A stretch of 10,016 nucleotides of DNA, from the NCBI GenBank assembly GCA_964617145.1, contig CAZTVN010000046.1, positions 1 to 10,016 of the forward strand, given 5' to 3'. Of the stretch, positions 1 through 7,073 are shown in pieces. Origin of the DNA: CAZTVN01 sp964617145 (lineage in GTDB: Bacteria > Patescibacteriota > Gracilibacteria > UBA1369 > JACRIC01). The notes beneath the pieces were generated by a model. It saw nothing but the letters and a program-made list of their open reading frames with translations, had not been told where the DNA came from and did not search any database. Within the stretch, counting starts at the first letter, position 1. Each line of letters opens with the position of its first letter. The position numbers and the translations under genes were made by a program.

Positions 1-1
1 A

Positions 2-109
2 CTTCTTGGGTACACAGATCGTTACCACCTTCGGAAGGAGCTCAAAGGAATATTTAAGAAGATAGGGATAAAGTGGAGAAGAACACTCAGCACATTTAAC
101 CACTATCCT
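2..109 (+). CDS. possible 3' end of an unidentified gene (partial)
   Basis: An open frame enters from the left edge of the window and closes at a TGA, giving 36 residues rich in Lys, Arg, Tyr and aromatic residues (it begins LLGYTDRYHLRKELK and ends FNHYPL). The composition looks protein-like and is suggestive of the basic C-terminus of a DNA-binding or transposase-type protein, but I do not recognise the family and the fragment is too short to place. It converges on the minus-strand hypothetical gene that ends 45 bp away. No terminator is visible between them. It could equally be a chance open frame, since a stop-free run of 36 codons is not rare. Confidence 0.3.
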
Positions 110-154
110 CTATGAAATCACTGTACCATAGTCTGAAAGCAACAGAAAGTGTCA

Positions 155-964
155 CTACGGCGCGAAACGACTGTGCTTTAAATCATCATTCTCTTCTTCA
201 GTATTTTTTCTCTTGAAAACTTTCTGCAAAACAGTAAATCTGTCGCCACCGTTCACAGCTTTTAAACGATCTCTTTCTTCCAAACTCACATATCGATCAA
301 AAAAAGCAGGAAACGATTCATCTCGAAATTTTTTAGAAAAAATTTCGTCAAGAATTTTTATATGCTCAACATTATTAAAATCCAAAAAATCTTCTGGATT
401 CCAACCGGCACCATCCTTCAAACCCAAAACTCCATTCATCTCTTGAATAAAAACTCCAACTCTTTCCTTAAAAAGTTTTTTTCCTTCTTCCGTAGCGGTG
501 TCAGGAACATCCTCAAGTTTTGCTTTATCGGCCATAAGTTCAAGAAGTTCACCAAAATTTCCAAAATCTTTAAAAAGCGAAGCCAATGTCCGAAAAAGAT
601 TGCCCGTAACAGCGGCAAACATTTCAGAATAATTTATATCTTTTTTATCTTCTGTACCATCTGGGGCAGGAGATGGAGTTTCGAGGCTTTCAGGATCTGG
701 AGTTGGATCAGTAATACCAACGGAGACTCCTTCAACTCCCGCCCCTGAAGCATCGCCTTCGATATCAGAGTCAGGTCCTTCAACCCCCTCCACTAATCCC
801 CTTGCACTTGATTCATCGTCCGCTCGAACCGCCTCTTCTTCCTCTAGATCAACCCCTCCTTCACCAGGCGGGATGCTCCCAGCAGGAACAGCTTCTAGCC
901 TAACTCTCACATCTTCAGCAGAATCCCCGCTTCCTTCTCGAGGACGCTCAGGACTATCTGTCAT
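155..964 (-). CDS. acidic hypothetical protein with disordered N-terminal half
   Basis: I do not recognise this 269-residue protein. Residues 1-108 are low-complexity and strongly acidic, rich in Gly, Pro, Ser, Glu and Asp (for example EEEEAVRADDESS, and repeated GVEG/VEG units around 58-80), so probably disordered. Residues 110-255 look folded and mostly helical, with amphipathic stretches such as MFAAVTGNLFRTLASLFKDF (115-134) and a Lys-rich tail. There is no signal peptide, membrane segment or cysteine, so a cytoplasmic location is inferred. The ATG at 962-964 is the first in frame. A TATAAT box sits about 15 bp upstream (979-984), so the leader would be very short, and no Shine-Dalgarno sequence is present. 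The inverted-repeat element at 989-1277 lies immediately upstream. The high GC of the 5' half follows from its Gly/Pro/Ala content. Reality as a gene is well supported by length and by the matching promoter. Confidence 0.75.
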   Translation of the reverse strand: MTDSPERPREGSGDSAEDVRVRLEAVPAGSIPPGEGGVDLEEEEAVRADDESSARGLVEGVEGPDSDIEGDASGAGVEGVSVGITDPTPDPESLETPSPAPDGTEDKKDINYSEMFAAVTGNLFRTLASLFKDFGNFGELLELMADKAKLEDVPDTATEEGKKLFKERVGVFIQEMNGVLGLKDGAGWNPEDFLDFNNVEHIKILDEIFSKKFRDESFPAFFDRYVSLEERDRLKAVNGGDRFTVLQKVFKRKNTEEENDDLKHSRFAP

Positions 965-978
965 ACATAAAAAATAAA

Positions 979-984
979 ATTATA
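979..984 (-). promoter_or_regulatory. -10 box of the acidic hypothetical gene
   Basis: A perfect TATAAT reads on the minus strand just outside the left end of the inverted-repeat element, 15 bp before the ATG at 964. Any -35 region would fall inside the element (about 1001-1008) and matches the consensus poorly. A start about 7 bp downstream of the box would leave a nearly leaderless mRNA. Confidence 0.4.
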
Positions 985-988
985 TCTT

Positions 989-1277
989 AGGAGGTGCTGA
1001 AAAACATAACGTTGTAACGAAATTTTACCATTTCGAGCGAAAAATGTGAAAGAAGATGCGAGATTTGCGTTCCGAAGCGAAGAGAGGTTGAATTCCATGA
1101 AACCTCTCGAAGCGAAGGATGAAAAGTGTTGAAAAATCTTTGATTTTTCAAGCTTTTCAAGCAAATCCCTACTAAGCGACGAAGGCTATTCATCCGAAGA
1201 TACTTTGATCCGCTTTGAACATTTTGCAGCCGAAATGGTAAAATTTCGTTACAACGTTATGTTTTTCAGCACCTCCT
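989..1277. mobile_element. MITE-like inverted-repeat element, copy 1 (289 bp, 47-bp perfect TIRs)
   Basis: The left arm 989-1035 and the right arm 1231-1277 are perfect reverse complements over 47 bp, beginning AGGAGGTGCTGAAAAAC. Similarity continues inwards imperfectly (1036-1052 against 1213-1230), so the whole element can fold into one long hairpin. The interior holds two further hairpins: GAGAGGTT/AACCTCTC (1082-1089/1101-1108) and a 17-18-bp stem with a TTT loop (1121-1138/1142-1158). No convincing transposase gene is inside; the short open frames are AT-rich artefacts. The element is flanked by TT on both sides (987-988 and 1278-1279), a possible 2-bp target duplication. Length, long TIRs, lack of coding capacity and a second copy nearby fit a non-autonomous miniature element. 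A large intergenic repeat of another origin is possible. Confidence 0.75.
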
Positions 1278-1410
1278 TTATAATTCTACCACAAAAGACA
1301 AATTCCTTCAACCAAAAACGCCACACATGATTATTTTGAAAACCCCCACTGACCTTGGACAAATTATAAAAACAATCGCCCTTGATACAATCTTCTACAA
1401 AAACCTCAAA
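1278..1410. other. intergenic stretch with no feature recognised
   Basis: This is the rest of the 447-bp gene-free gap between the lipoprotein stop and the acidic hypothetical gene; the rest is copy 1 of the element. A TATAAT reads on the plus strand at 1279-1284, directly outside the element, but it has no good -35 and no gene downstream on that strand. No terminator hairpin was found after the lipoprotein gene. Confidence 0.5.
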
Positions 1411-2187
1411 TTACGGCACCCCGACATAACCAACCTCATCATTATTGTTCCACCCCTTCACATAATACACACCGTCTTCACGAATAACGACCTCGGAAAC
1501 AGCACCACGAGGAACTTCAACAATAAAAACACCACCTTTTTCAACAGGTTCCTTTTCGGCAGCAGCCAAAGCCACTTTACTCCCATCAGGAGAAAAATAC
1601 ACATCCCCAAGCCATGGATACTGCGAAGAAATGGCATATTCCTGCTCTTCCGCAGATTCAATATTCCGAATAACTAAAACTTGATTTTCTGAAACATCAA
1701 AACGGATATAAGCCAACATCTTTTCATCAGGAGAAATATCGCTATCCGAAAGAGATTGCATCTCATGAGTGAGAACTTTATCTAAAGTATAGGTTGAAAG
1801 GTCTAAACGCCAAACTTCATCTGGTCCACTATAAAGGATATAACCACCAAGTCCTGTATAATTAAAACCAATATAGGCATATTTTTTCATCACTCTCTGA
1901 AATGTCATTTGAGAAGGATTATCACGAGGAATGGTCGAAACTTTTTTGCCATCGAGAAAAATCACAAAACTCATCTCACTCTCATCAGAAATGACGGTAA
2001 GTTCCTGAGGAGTTTTTGGAGTTGGAACCTTTGATACCGGCTCTTCCTCGCGAACAATCTCAATCGGATTGCTCACTTCATTGGTTTCAGTGGATGGTCG
2101 CGAAAAATTACAAGATACCAAAAATAAAAGAGACGCTAAGCCAATGCCAAACACGATAAAAAAAGTACGTTTCATATTACGTTTCAT
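1411..2187 (-). CDS. secreted lipoprotein with TolB/PD40-like beta-propeller repeats
   Basis: This 258-residue protein begins with a lipoprotein signal peptide: a basic start (MKRNMKR), a hydrophobic core at 9-23 and the lipobox LVSC with the lipidated Cys at 26. A low-complexity linker rich in Glu, Pro and Thr follows (27-62). The body carries two recognisable PD40/WD40-like strands, ISPDEKMLAYIRF (151-163) and FSPDGSKVALAA (198-209), as in TolB-type propellers. The chain is short for a full six- or seven-bladed propeller. It is probably membrane-anchored on the outer face, perhaps as a sensor or scaffold; no enzymatic motif is visible. Two near-identical start contexts (ATGAAACGT) lie 12 bp apart, so either Met1 or Met5 could be used. 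A good promoter sits 34-62 bp upstream, abutting copy 2 of the repeat element. The gene is separated from uvrB by that element, so it probably has its own transcript. Confidence 0.75.
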   Translation of the reverse strand: MKRNMKRTFFIVFGIGLASLLFLVSCNFSRPSTETNEVSNPIEIVREEEPVSKVPTPKTPQELTVISDESEMSFVIFLDGKKVSTIPRDNPSQMTFQRVMKKYAYIGFNYTGLGGYILYSGPDEVWRLDLSTYTLDKVLTHEMQSLSDSDISPDEKMLAYIRFDVSENQVLVIRNIESAEEQEYAISSQYPWLGDVYFSPDGSKVALAAAEKEPVEKGGVFIVEVPRGAVSEVVIREDGVYYVKGWNNNDEVGYVGVP

Positions 2188-2220
2188 ATAAAAAATGAAA
2201 AAATAAAATCTCTCTCATAA

Positions 2221-2249
2221 ATTATAAAAAATCTGACAAAAATTGTAAA
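2221..2249 (-). promoter_or_regulatory. promoter of the beta-propeller lipoprotein gene
   Basis: Reading on the minus strand, TTTACA (2249-2244) is followed after 17 bp by TATAAT (2226-2221). Transcription would start near 2214, leaving a leader of about 27 nt before the ATG at 2187. The first base of the -35 box is the terminal base of the repeat element and the next two are its flanking TT dinucleotide on this strand. Confidence 0.6.
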
Positions 2250-2413
2250 GGAGGTGCTGAAAAACATAACGTTGTAACGAAATTTTACCATTTCGAGCGA
2301 AAAATGTGAAAAGCGACGAAGGCTATTCATCCGAAGATACGTCGAGAAGCTTTGAACATTTTGTAGCCGAAATGGTAAAATTGCAATAGATGGTATGTTT
2401 TTCGGCACCTCCT
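2249..2413. mobile_element. MITE-like inverted-repeat element, copy 2 (165 bp, internally deleted)
   Basis: Bases 2249-2310 are identical over 62 bp to 989-1050 of copy 1, and 2311-2340 match 1174-1203 exactly. The intervening 123 bp of copy 1 (1051-1173), which carries its internal hairpins, is absent. The right arm (2341-2413) is clearly homologous to 1204-1277 but diverged, ending CGGCACCTCCT, so the terminal inverted repeat of this copy is imperfect. AA lies on both sides (2247-2248 and 2414-2415). The element sits between uvrB, whose stop codon is 9 bp from its right end, and the promoter of the lipoprotein gene. No coding capacity of its own was found. Confidence 0.75.
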
Positions 2414-2422
2414 AAAGAAAGT

Positions 2423-4396
2423 CTATACGAGATAATCTTGTTTTAAAGCCTCTACCTGATCGCGAAGTTCCGCAGCTTTTTCAAATTCCATATTTTGCGC
2501 GGCTAAATCCATCTGATTTTCCATCATCTGAATAAGCCGACCAACTTCTTCCTTTGGAATCTTTTTCGCATCTCTGCGTTTCACTTCAGTTTTATGTTTC
2601 TGCATACCAATATCTCGAACAGCTTTCTCAATAGTTGCAGGAGTAATCCCATGCTTTTCGTTATAGGTCATTTGAATTTCACGCCGTCTCTCAGTTTCTG
2701 AAATAGCAGCGCTCATAGAATTGGTAATGGTATCAGCATAAAGAACCGTATAACCATGAACATTTCTGGCACAGCGACCAATAGTTTGTATCAAAGCCGT
2801 AGTGGATCGCAAAAAACCTTCTTTATCAGCATCCAAAATAGCAATAAATGAAACCTCAGGAAGATCAAGTCCTTCACGAAGGAGATTGATACCAACAAGC
2901 ACATCAAATTTCCCAAGTCGAAAATCGCGAAGAATTTCAATACGCTCAAGGGTATCGATATCAGAGTGAAGATAACGGACTTTTACACCTTTTTCGAGTA
3001 AAAAATCAGTTAAATCCTCCGCCGAACGTTTCGTCAAAGTGGTAATAAGTGTTCGTTCTTTCATGGAAACGCGCTTTTCAATTTCATTAAGGATATCTTG
3101 AATCTGACCTTTCTTGGGTTTGACGGTAACGACCGGATCAAGAAGTCCCGTAGGCCGAATGATTTGTTCGGCAATACATTTACCACTTTTTCCAAGCTCA
3201 TAATAAGAAGGAGTCGCCGAAACGTAAATAACCTGATTCATATGCTTCTCAAATTCTTCAAATTTCAGCGGACGATTATCAGCCGCAGAAGGCAAACGAA
3301 AACCATACTCAATAAGGGTGTTTTTGCGAGAGAGATTCCCATTATACATACCCCCAATTTGGGGAACCGTCATGTGAGATTCATCGATAACAAGAAGAAA
3401 ATCGTCAGGAAAATAATCAAGAAGTGTAGCCGGTTCTTGGCCTTCTTCTCTACCATTAATATACCGTGTGTAATTTTCAATACCCGGACAATACCCCATT
3501 TCCTGAAGAAGTTCGATATCATACTCCGTTCGGGTCTTAAGTCGCTCCGCCTCAAGATTTTTCCCTATGGACAAAAGTTGGTTATAGCGTTTATCAAGAT
3601 CTTCACGAATACCGCCTATAGCTTTTTCAATACGTTCTTTTGTTGTGACGTCATGCTTGGCAGGAAAAATCAAAATATTCTCAAGTTCTTGAATAACCTC
3701 GCCGGTAAAAGAATCTGCCTCAGTAATACGTTCAATTTCATCACCAAAAAATTCTAATCGATATATCGTATCCAAAGAAGGAGGAAAAATTTCAACCGTA
3801 TCACCAAGAACATGAAACATCCCTTGTTTAAACTCAAGCTGGGAGCGCGTGTACTGAATATCCGTCAATTTACGAAGCAGCTTATCCCTCTTACATTCAT
3901 CATGCACTTTAAGTTCGATGGCAAGCTTTTCATATTCTTCAGAACCAAGACCATAAATACAAGATACCGAAGCAACAATAATAACATCGCGCCGAGTCAA
4001 AAGATTGGTCGTCGCAGCATGACGAAATTTATTAATTTCTTCATTGATTGAAGCATCTTTTTCAATATACGTGTCAGTATGAGGAATATAGGCTTCTGGT
4101 TGATAATAATCATAATAAGAAACAAAATAACTCACGGCGTTTTGAGGAAAAAATTCCTTAAACTCACTACAAAGTTGAGCAGCCAAAGTTTTATTATGAG
4201 CAACAACTAATGTCGGCTTATTTAACTGCGCAATAATATTCGAAATAACAAAAGTTTTTCCTGTTCCAGTAGCACCAAGAAGTGTCTGATGCTTAACTCC
4301 TTTAGAAATACAGGAAACAAGTTGTTCAATGGCTTTTGGTTGATCCCCTGTGGGTTTAAAAGGAGAAACCAATGTAAAAGGTTTATCAATCATCAT
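2423..4396 (-). CDS. uvrB: UvrABC system protein B, excinuclease subunit
   Basis: UvrB is the DNA-damage verifying helicase-like subunit of nucleotide excision repair; it is loaded by UvrA and then recruits UvrC for incision. The 657 residues span the full family length. Numbered from the ATG at 4396, there is a Walker A motif GATGTGKT (41-48), the damage-probing beta-hairpin region YYDYYQPEAYIP (about 94-105), a Walker B-like VIDESH (336-341), helicase motif V around GINLLREGLDLPEVSF, motif VI QTIGRCARN (537-545) and a C-terminal UVR domain (about 617-651) that contacts UvrC. Motif VI has Cys where most family members have Ala. An in-frame TTG lies two codons upstream (4402), followed by AAG and a tandem ATG ATG; I prefer the first ATG, at 4396. 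There is no Shine-Dalgarno sequence. It lies 28 bp downstream of the deacetylase fusion on the same strand, so co-transcription is likely. The stop is TAG. Confidence 0.97.
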   Translation of the reverse strand: MMIDKPFTLVSPFKPTGDQPKAIEQLVSCISKGVKHQTLLGATGTGKTFVISNIIAQLNKPTLVVAHNKTLAAQLCSEFKEFFPQNAVSYFVSYYDYYQPEAYIPHTDTYIEKDASINEEINKFRHAATTNLLTRRDVIIVASVSCIYGLGSEEYEKLAIELKVHDECKRDKLLRKLTDIQYTRSQLEFKQGMFHVLGDTVEIFPPSLDTIYRLEFFGDEIERITEADSFTGEVIQELENILIFPAKHDVTTKERIEKAIGGIREDLDKRYNQLLSIGKNLEAERLKTRTEYDIELLQEMGYCPGIENYTRYINGREEGQEPATLLDYFPDDFLLVIDESHMTVPQIGGMYNGNLSRKNTLIEYGFRLPSAADNRPLKFEEFEKHMNQVIYVSATPSYYELGKSGKCIAEQIIRPTGLLDPVVTVKPKKGQIQDILNEIEKRVSMKERTLITTLTKRSAEDLTDFLLEKGVKVRYLHSDIDTLERIEILRDFRLGKFDVLVGINLLREGLDLPEVSFIAILDADKEGFLRSTTALIQTIGRCARNVHGYTVLYADTITNSMSAAISETERRREIQMTYNEKHGITPATIEKAVRDIGMQKHKTEVKRRDAKKIPKEEVGRLIQMMENQMDLAAQNMEFEKAAELRDQVEALKQDYLV

Positions 4397-4424
4397 CTTC
4401 AATCTTAAAAATTAAAATAAAACA

Positions 4425-7073
4425 CTAAAACGCCGGCAAGCTCTGATCGTACTTATTTGCAGCGCTCCAGACAGCAAAAGAATGAATATCAATATCTTTA
4501 AGTGCATCTATCTGAGCCGCGACATAATAAACACCAAAATTGCTCACCCTATAAGGAAATCCCTGAATCCAAGGAATAATTTTTGCTTTACCATCAATAA
4601 GGGTAATAAATTTTTTGGTACTTTCTTGAATAAAAAAATACGGCTCATCAGCGGGATTTTTATGTCCGCCAAAACCTGGGCCAAAATGTGAAGGATAAAT
4701 CATGGGATAAACAACATCAACATATTGAGCCATTTGTGCAATTTTTTGTCCAGTATACTTCGAATCAATACCATCGTTCCATGCGATGATACCATAAACA
4801 TCAACTCCAAGTTTGACTCCGTAAGGCTTTAAAGCATCCCTAGTACGAGCAAGAAAATCCGTAATAACATCATATTTCTGCCAGTCAGGATGATCTTTTT
4901 CATAAAAATATAAAGCATCTTTCGTGTCGCCGAGTGTCGGAAAACGAATATAATCAAATTGAATTTCATCAACACCAAGTTGAGCCACTTCTTGCGCTAA
5001 AGCGATATTATAATTTTGAACGTCAATATGAGATGGATCAACCCACTGAATAACTTCTCCTTCAGTAAAAGGCTTGCCAGTAGCACGATTTTTAATCCTA
5101 AATTCAGGTTTTGATTGAGCGAGAATAACATCTTTAAAAACCGTCATTCGCGCCACCGCATACACGCCATTTTTATGAAAAGTTCTCACAAGCTTTTGAA
5201 CATCAGGAAGCAGAAGAGAAACGGCAGAAATTTCATTCGCCAAAGGAACTTTCGTATCATAAAAAATCTCACCAGCAGTTTCCTTTACATCAAAAATAAC
5301 CATATTTCCAGAAACGTCAACAAGGTCTTGAAGAAGATCTTTTGACCGCAAACTTCCGGCAGTATAACCAGTCCAATAAATACCCTTCCTATCATCAGAA
5401 AGTGGAGAGATATCAATAATAACAGTCTCAATTCCGGGAATTTTTAACTTAAATCCAGCCTGAAAATCCGAACTCTCAAACGATTTTTCAAGCTCCGAAA
5501 TAAAATCCTGACGAAGATAATAAGAAGTATACGGCAAAAATTTCGATGCTAAAGCTCCTAAAGTATCACCATCCTGGACAGTATAAAAATAACCATCGGA
5601 AGTAAATTCAATCTCATTCGGAATTTTTTGAAGACGAATATGAGAAGCAAGATAATGAAAATATTGCAAAAAATCATTGAAAGAAGTAAACAAAACCTCA
5701 AACTCTGATTTTATTTGAAAAAAATCAAAAAAAGATTCGAATGATACCGGTAAAGCTGGTTGAAAAGGAGACACCCTTCCTTGCAAAACTTGCGTCGGCT
5801 CTGATTGAGAAAGTTGGTCTGCTTGAGAAATTACCGATCCTGTTTGAGAATTGAGCGACGTTTTTTCTTGGGAATGAACTGAAACCTCTTCTTGAGACTC
5901 AATCTGAAAAACAGGTTTAGAAAGCGCTTTATCCCAACCTTTCGAAACCAAACGAGGTAAAGGAGCAGGAGCAGAGGAACTCAAAACAATGGCAATATCT
6001 TGCTTAAGCGCCTCACTTTTTACCTTGTCTCGATCTTTTTCAAGAATACTCACTTTTTTGGGATCGCCGTCACTCACAAAAGGAATAAAAGAATACGAAG
6101 TTTCGATAATTTGAGAAGGATCTCGTCCAAACCAACGCTTAAATTCACTATCATCAGCCTGAATGCGTCGGATAGCGTAAGGATCAAATTGAATATGATA
6201 CGATGGATATTCAGGATCAGCGCCAACCAAAAGCGCATGAGTGATGGAATAGGTTACTGCGCCAGATTGTCCATTTTTCAAATACTTCAAATTCTCTTCA
6301 CGAGGGACGGCACCAAAAGGATAGGCAAGACTCTTAAGGGGATAAGGACTTCCGAGAAGTTCATCAATTTTACCTTGCAAATCAGAAAGTGATGTTTGAA
6401 TCGAAACAGAATCAAGTTCGCGAAGATTATCATGATTGATGGTGTGATTCCCGATCTCACGATCGGTATCAAGAAGATAACGAAGTTTTTTTGCGGCAAA
6501 ATCTTTTTGCCGAAAAGGATTTTGATTGAGATAAAAAATTGCGCTGCGTCCAAAATCAGGATGCGCAGCAAAAAAAGCATCCATGATGCCAATAGCACTA
6601 TCTGGATCAATCGATCCATCTTCCAAGATATTGAATTGACTTAAAACACCATCATCAAAAGTAAAAATAAGAGGCATGCGGCCAAAAGGGACATTAAAAT
6701 TTTGATTGATATAATCTTTAAAAGATATCAGGACAAAACCATTCGTATAAAAAAATTCAAGATCACGCCTAAAATTTTCAAAACTCCTTACAAAAGCATC
6801 CTCATTTTCATCAAAAGAATGATATTCCATAATAGGAATACGACCAAGTTCATTCGGCACAATATCCGCAGCAAAAGAACGCGGAATAAAAAGAAAAAAA
6901 CTAAAAAAAAGACCGCTCAATAAAAATATAAAAAAAAACGATAAAGCCTTTGTCTCGATACCACCTTGCCACCCGCCTGCCAGATGCCTATCACTCACCT
7001 TCCAGCCAGACAGAGACAGGTATCTCCCGCTTGCTCGAGACCCTATTCTATCTCGATATCTCATTATAATCAT
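4425..7073 (-). CDS. secreted polysaccharide deacetylase - LysM - DUF4015 glycoside hydrolase fusion
   Basis: This 882-residue, three-part extracytoplasmic enzyme most likely acts on wall or capsule polysaccharide. A hydrophobic segment (44-63) followed by SFAAD (67-70) looks like a signal peptide or anchor, but with an unusually long 43-residue N-region. Residues about 77-310 form a NodB-type polysaccharide deacetylase: TFDDG (138-142, catalytic/metal Asp140 and Asp141), HTINH (210-214, metal-binding His210 and His214) and YPFG (251-254). A Ser/Gln-rich linker (about 390-435) leads to a LysM-like carbohydrate-binding module beginning YTVQDGDTL (497-505). The C-terminal third (about 563-882) matches the DUF4015 putative glycoside hydrolase family, with KGIYWTGY, the strand QFDYIRFP (705-712) with its likely catalytic Asp707, and DVYGIIAW (758-765). 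The ATG overlaps the stop of the DsbA-like gene (TAATG), which points to translational coupling. Met4 is an alternative start. Domain order is seen directly; substrate is inferred. Confidence 0.88.
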   Translation of the reverse strand: MIIMRYRDRIGSRASGRYLSLSGWKVSDRHLAGGWQGGIETKALSFFFIFLLSGLFFSFFLFIPRSFAADIVPNELGRIPIMEYHSFDENEDAFVRSFENFRRDLEFFYTNGFVLISFKDYINQNFNVPFGRMPLIFTFDDGVLSQFNILEDGSIDPDSAIGIMDAFFAAHPDFGRSAIFYLNQNPFRQKDFAAKKLRYLLDTDREIGNHTINHDNLRELDSVSIQTSLSDLQGKIDELLGSPYPLKSLAYPFGAVPREENLKYLKNGQSGAVTYSITHALLVGADPEYPSYHIQFDPYAIRRIQADDSEFKRWFGRDPSQIIETSYSFIPFVSDGDPKKVSILEKDRDKVKSEALKQDIAIVLSSSAPAPLPRLVSKGWDKALSKPVFQIESQEEVSVHSQEKTSLNSQTGSVISQADQLSQSEPTQVLQGRVSPFQPALPVSFESFFDFFQIKSEFEVLFTSFNDFLQYFHYLASHIRLQKIPNEIEFTSDGYFYTVQDGDTLGALASKFLPYTSYYLRQDFISELEKSFESSDFQAGFKLKIPGIETVIIDISPLSDDRKGIYWTGYTAGSLRSKDLLQDLVDVSGNMVIFDVKETAGEIFYDTKVPLANEISAVSLLLPDVQKLVRTFHKNGVYAVARMTVFKDVILAQSKPEFRIKNRATGKPFTEGEVIQWVDPSHIDVQNYNIALAQEVAQLGVDEIQFDYIRFPTLGDTKDALYFYEKDHPDWQKYDVITDFLARTRDALKPYGVKLGVDVYGIIAWNDGIDSKYTGQKIAQMAQYVDVVYPMIYPSHFGPGFGGHKNPADEPYFFIQESTKKFITLIDGKAKIIPWIQGFPYRVSNFGVYYVAAQIDALKDIDIHSFAVWSAANKYDQSLPAF
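6952..7041. repeat. 90-bp GC-rich inverted-end repeat inserted in the signal-peptide region
   Basis: The segment is bounded by GTCTCGA (6952-6958) and its reverse complement TCGAGAC (7035-7041). Its GC content is about 59% by hand count, far above the AT-rich DNA on both sides. A second short pair of arms, ATACC/GGTAT, lies just inside. The 90 bp equals exactly 30 codons and keeps the frame open. It encodes Gly/Trp/Arg-rich sequence unlike the rest of the protein (about residues 11-42, including SLSGWKVSDRHLAGGWQGG). Removing it would leave a normal signal peptide of MIIMRYRDRI followed directly by KALSFFFIFLL. Short GC-rich repeats of this general kind occur in CPR genomes; whether this is a known family cannot be told from one copy. 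Confidence 0.5.

Noticed and set aside
362..748. Plus-strand open frame of 128 codons over the acidic hypothetical gene
   Set aside because: It lies opposite a longer frame with normal composition, and its product is Phe/Ile/Lys-rich with no start signals, typical of an antisense shadow.
961..1193. Short open frames across copy 1 of the element, and 2184-2408 across copy 2
   Set aside because: They translate the inverted repeats themselves; the shared peptide follows from shared DNA, and no transposase motif is present.
989..2413. The two elements as one composite transposon carrying the lipoprotein gene
   Set aside because: Neither copy encodes a transposase, each has its own 2-bp flank pair, and the flanks across the pair (TT and AA) do not match.
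3098..3757. Plus-strand open frame of 219 codons within uvrB
   Set aside because: It is fully antisense to the conserved centre of uvrB, and its product is basic and low in complexity with no recognisable motif.
4397..4402. TTG start for uvrB two codons before the ATG
   Set aside because: The tandem ATG at 4396 and 4393 are stronger starts, and no ribosome-binding sequence favours TTG.
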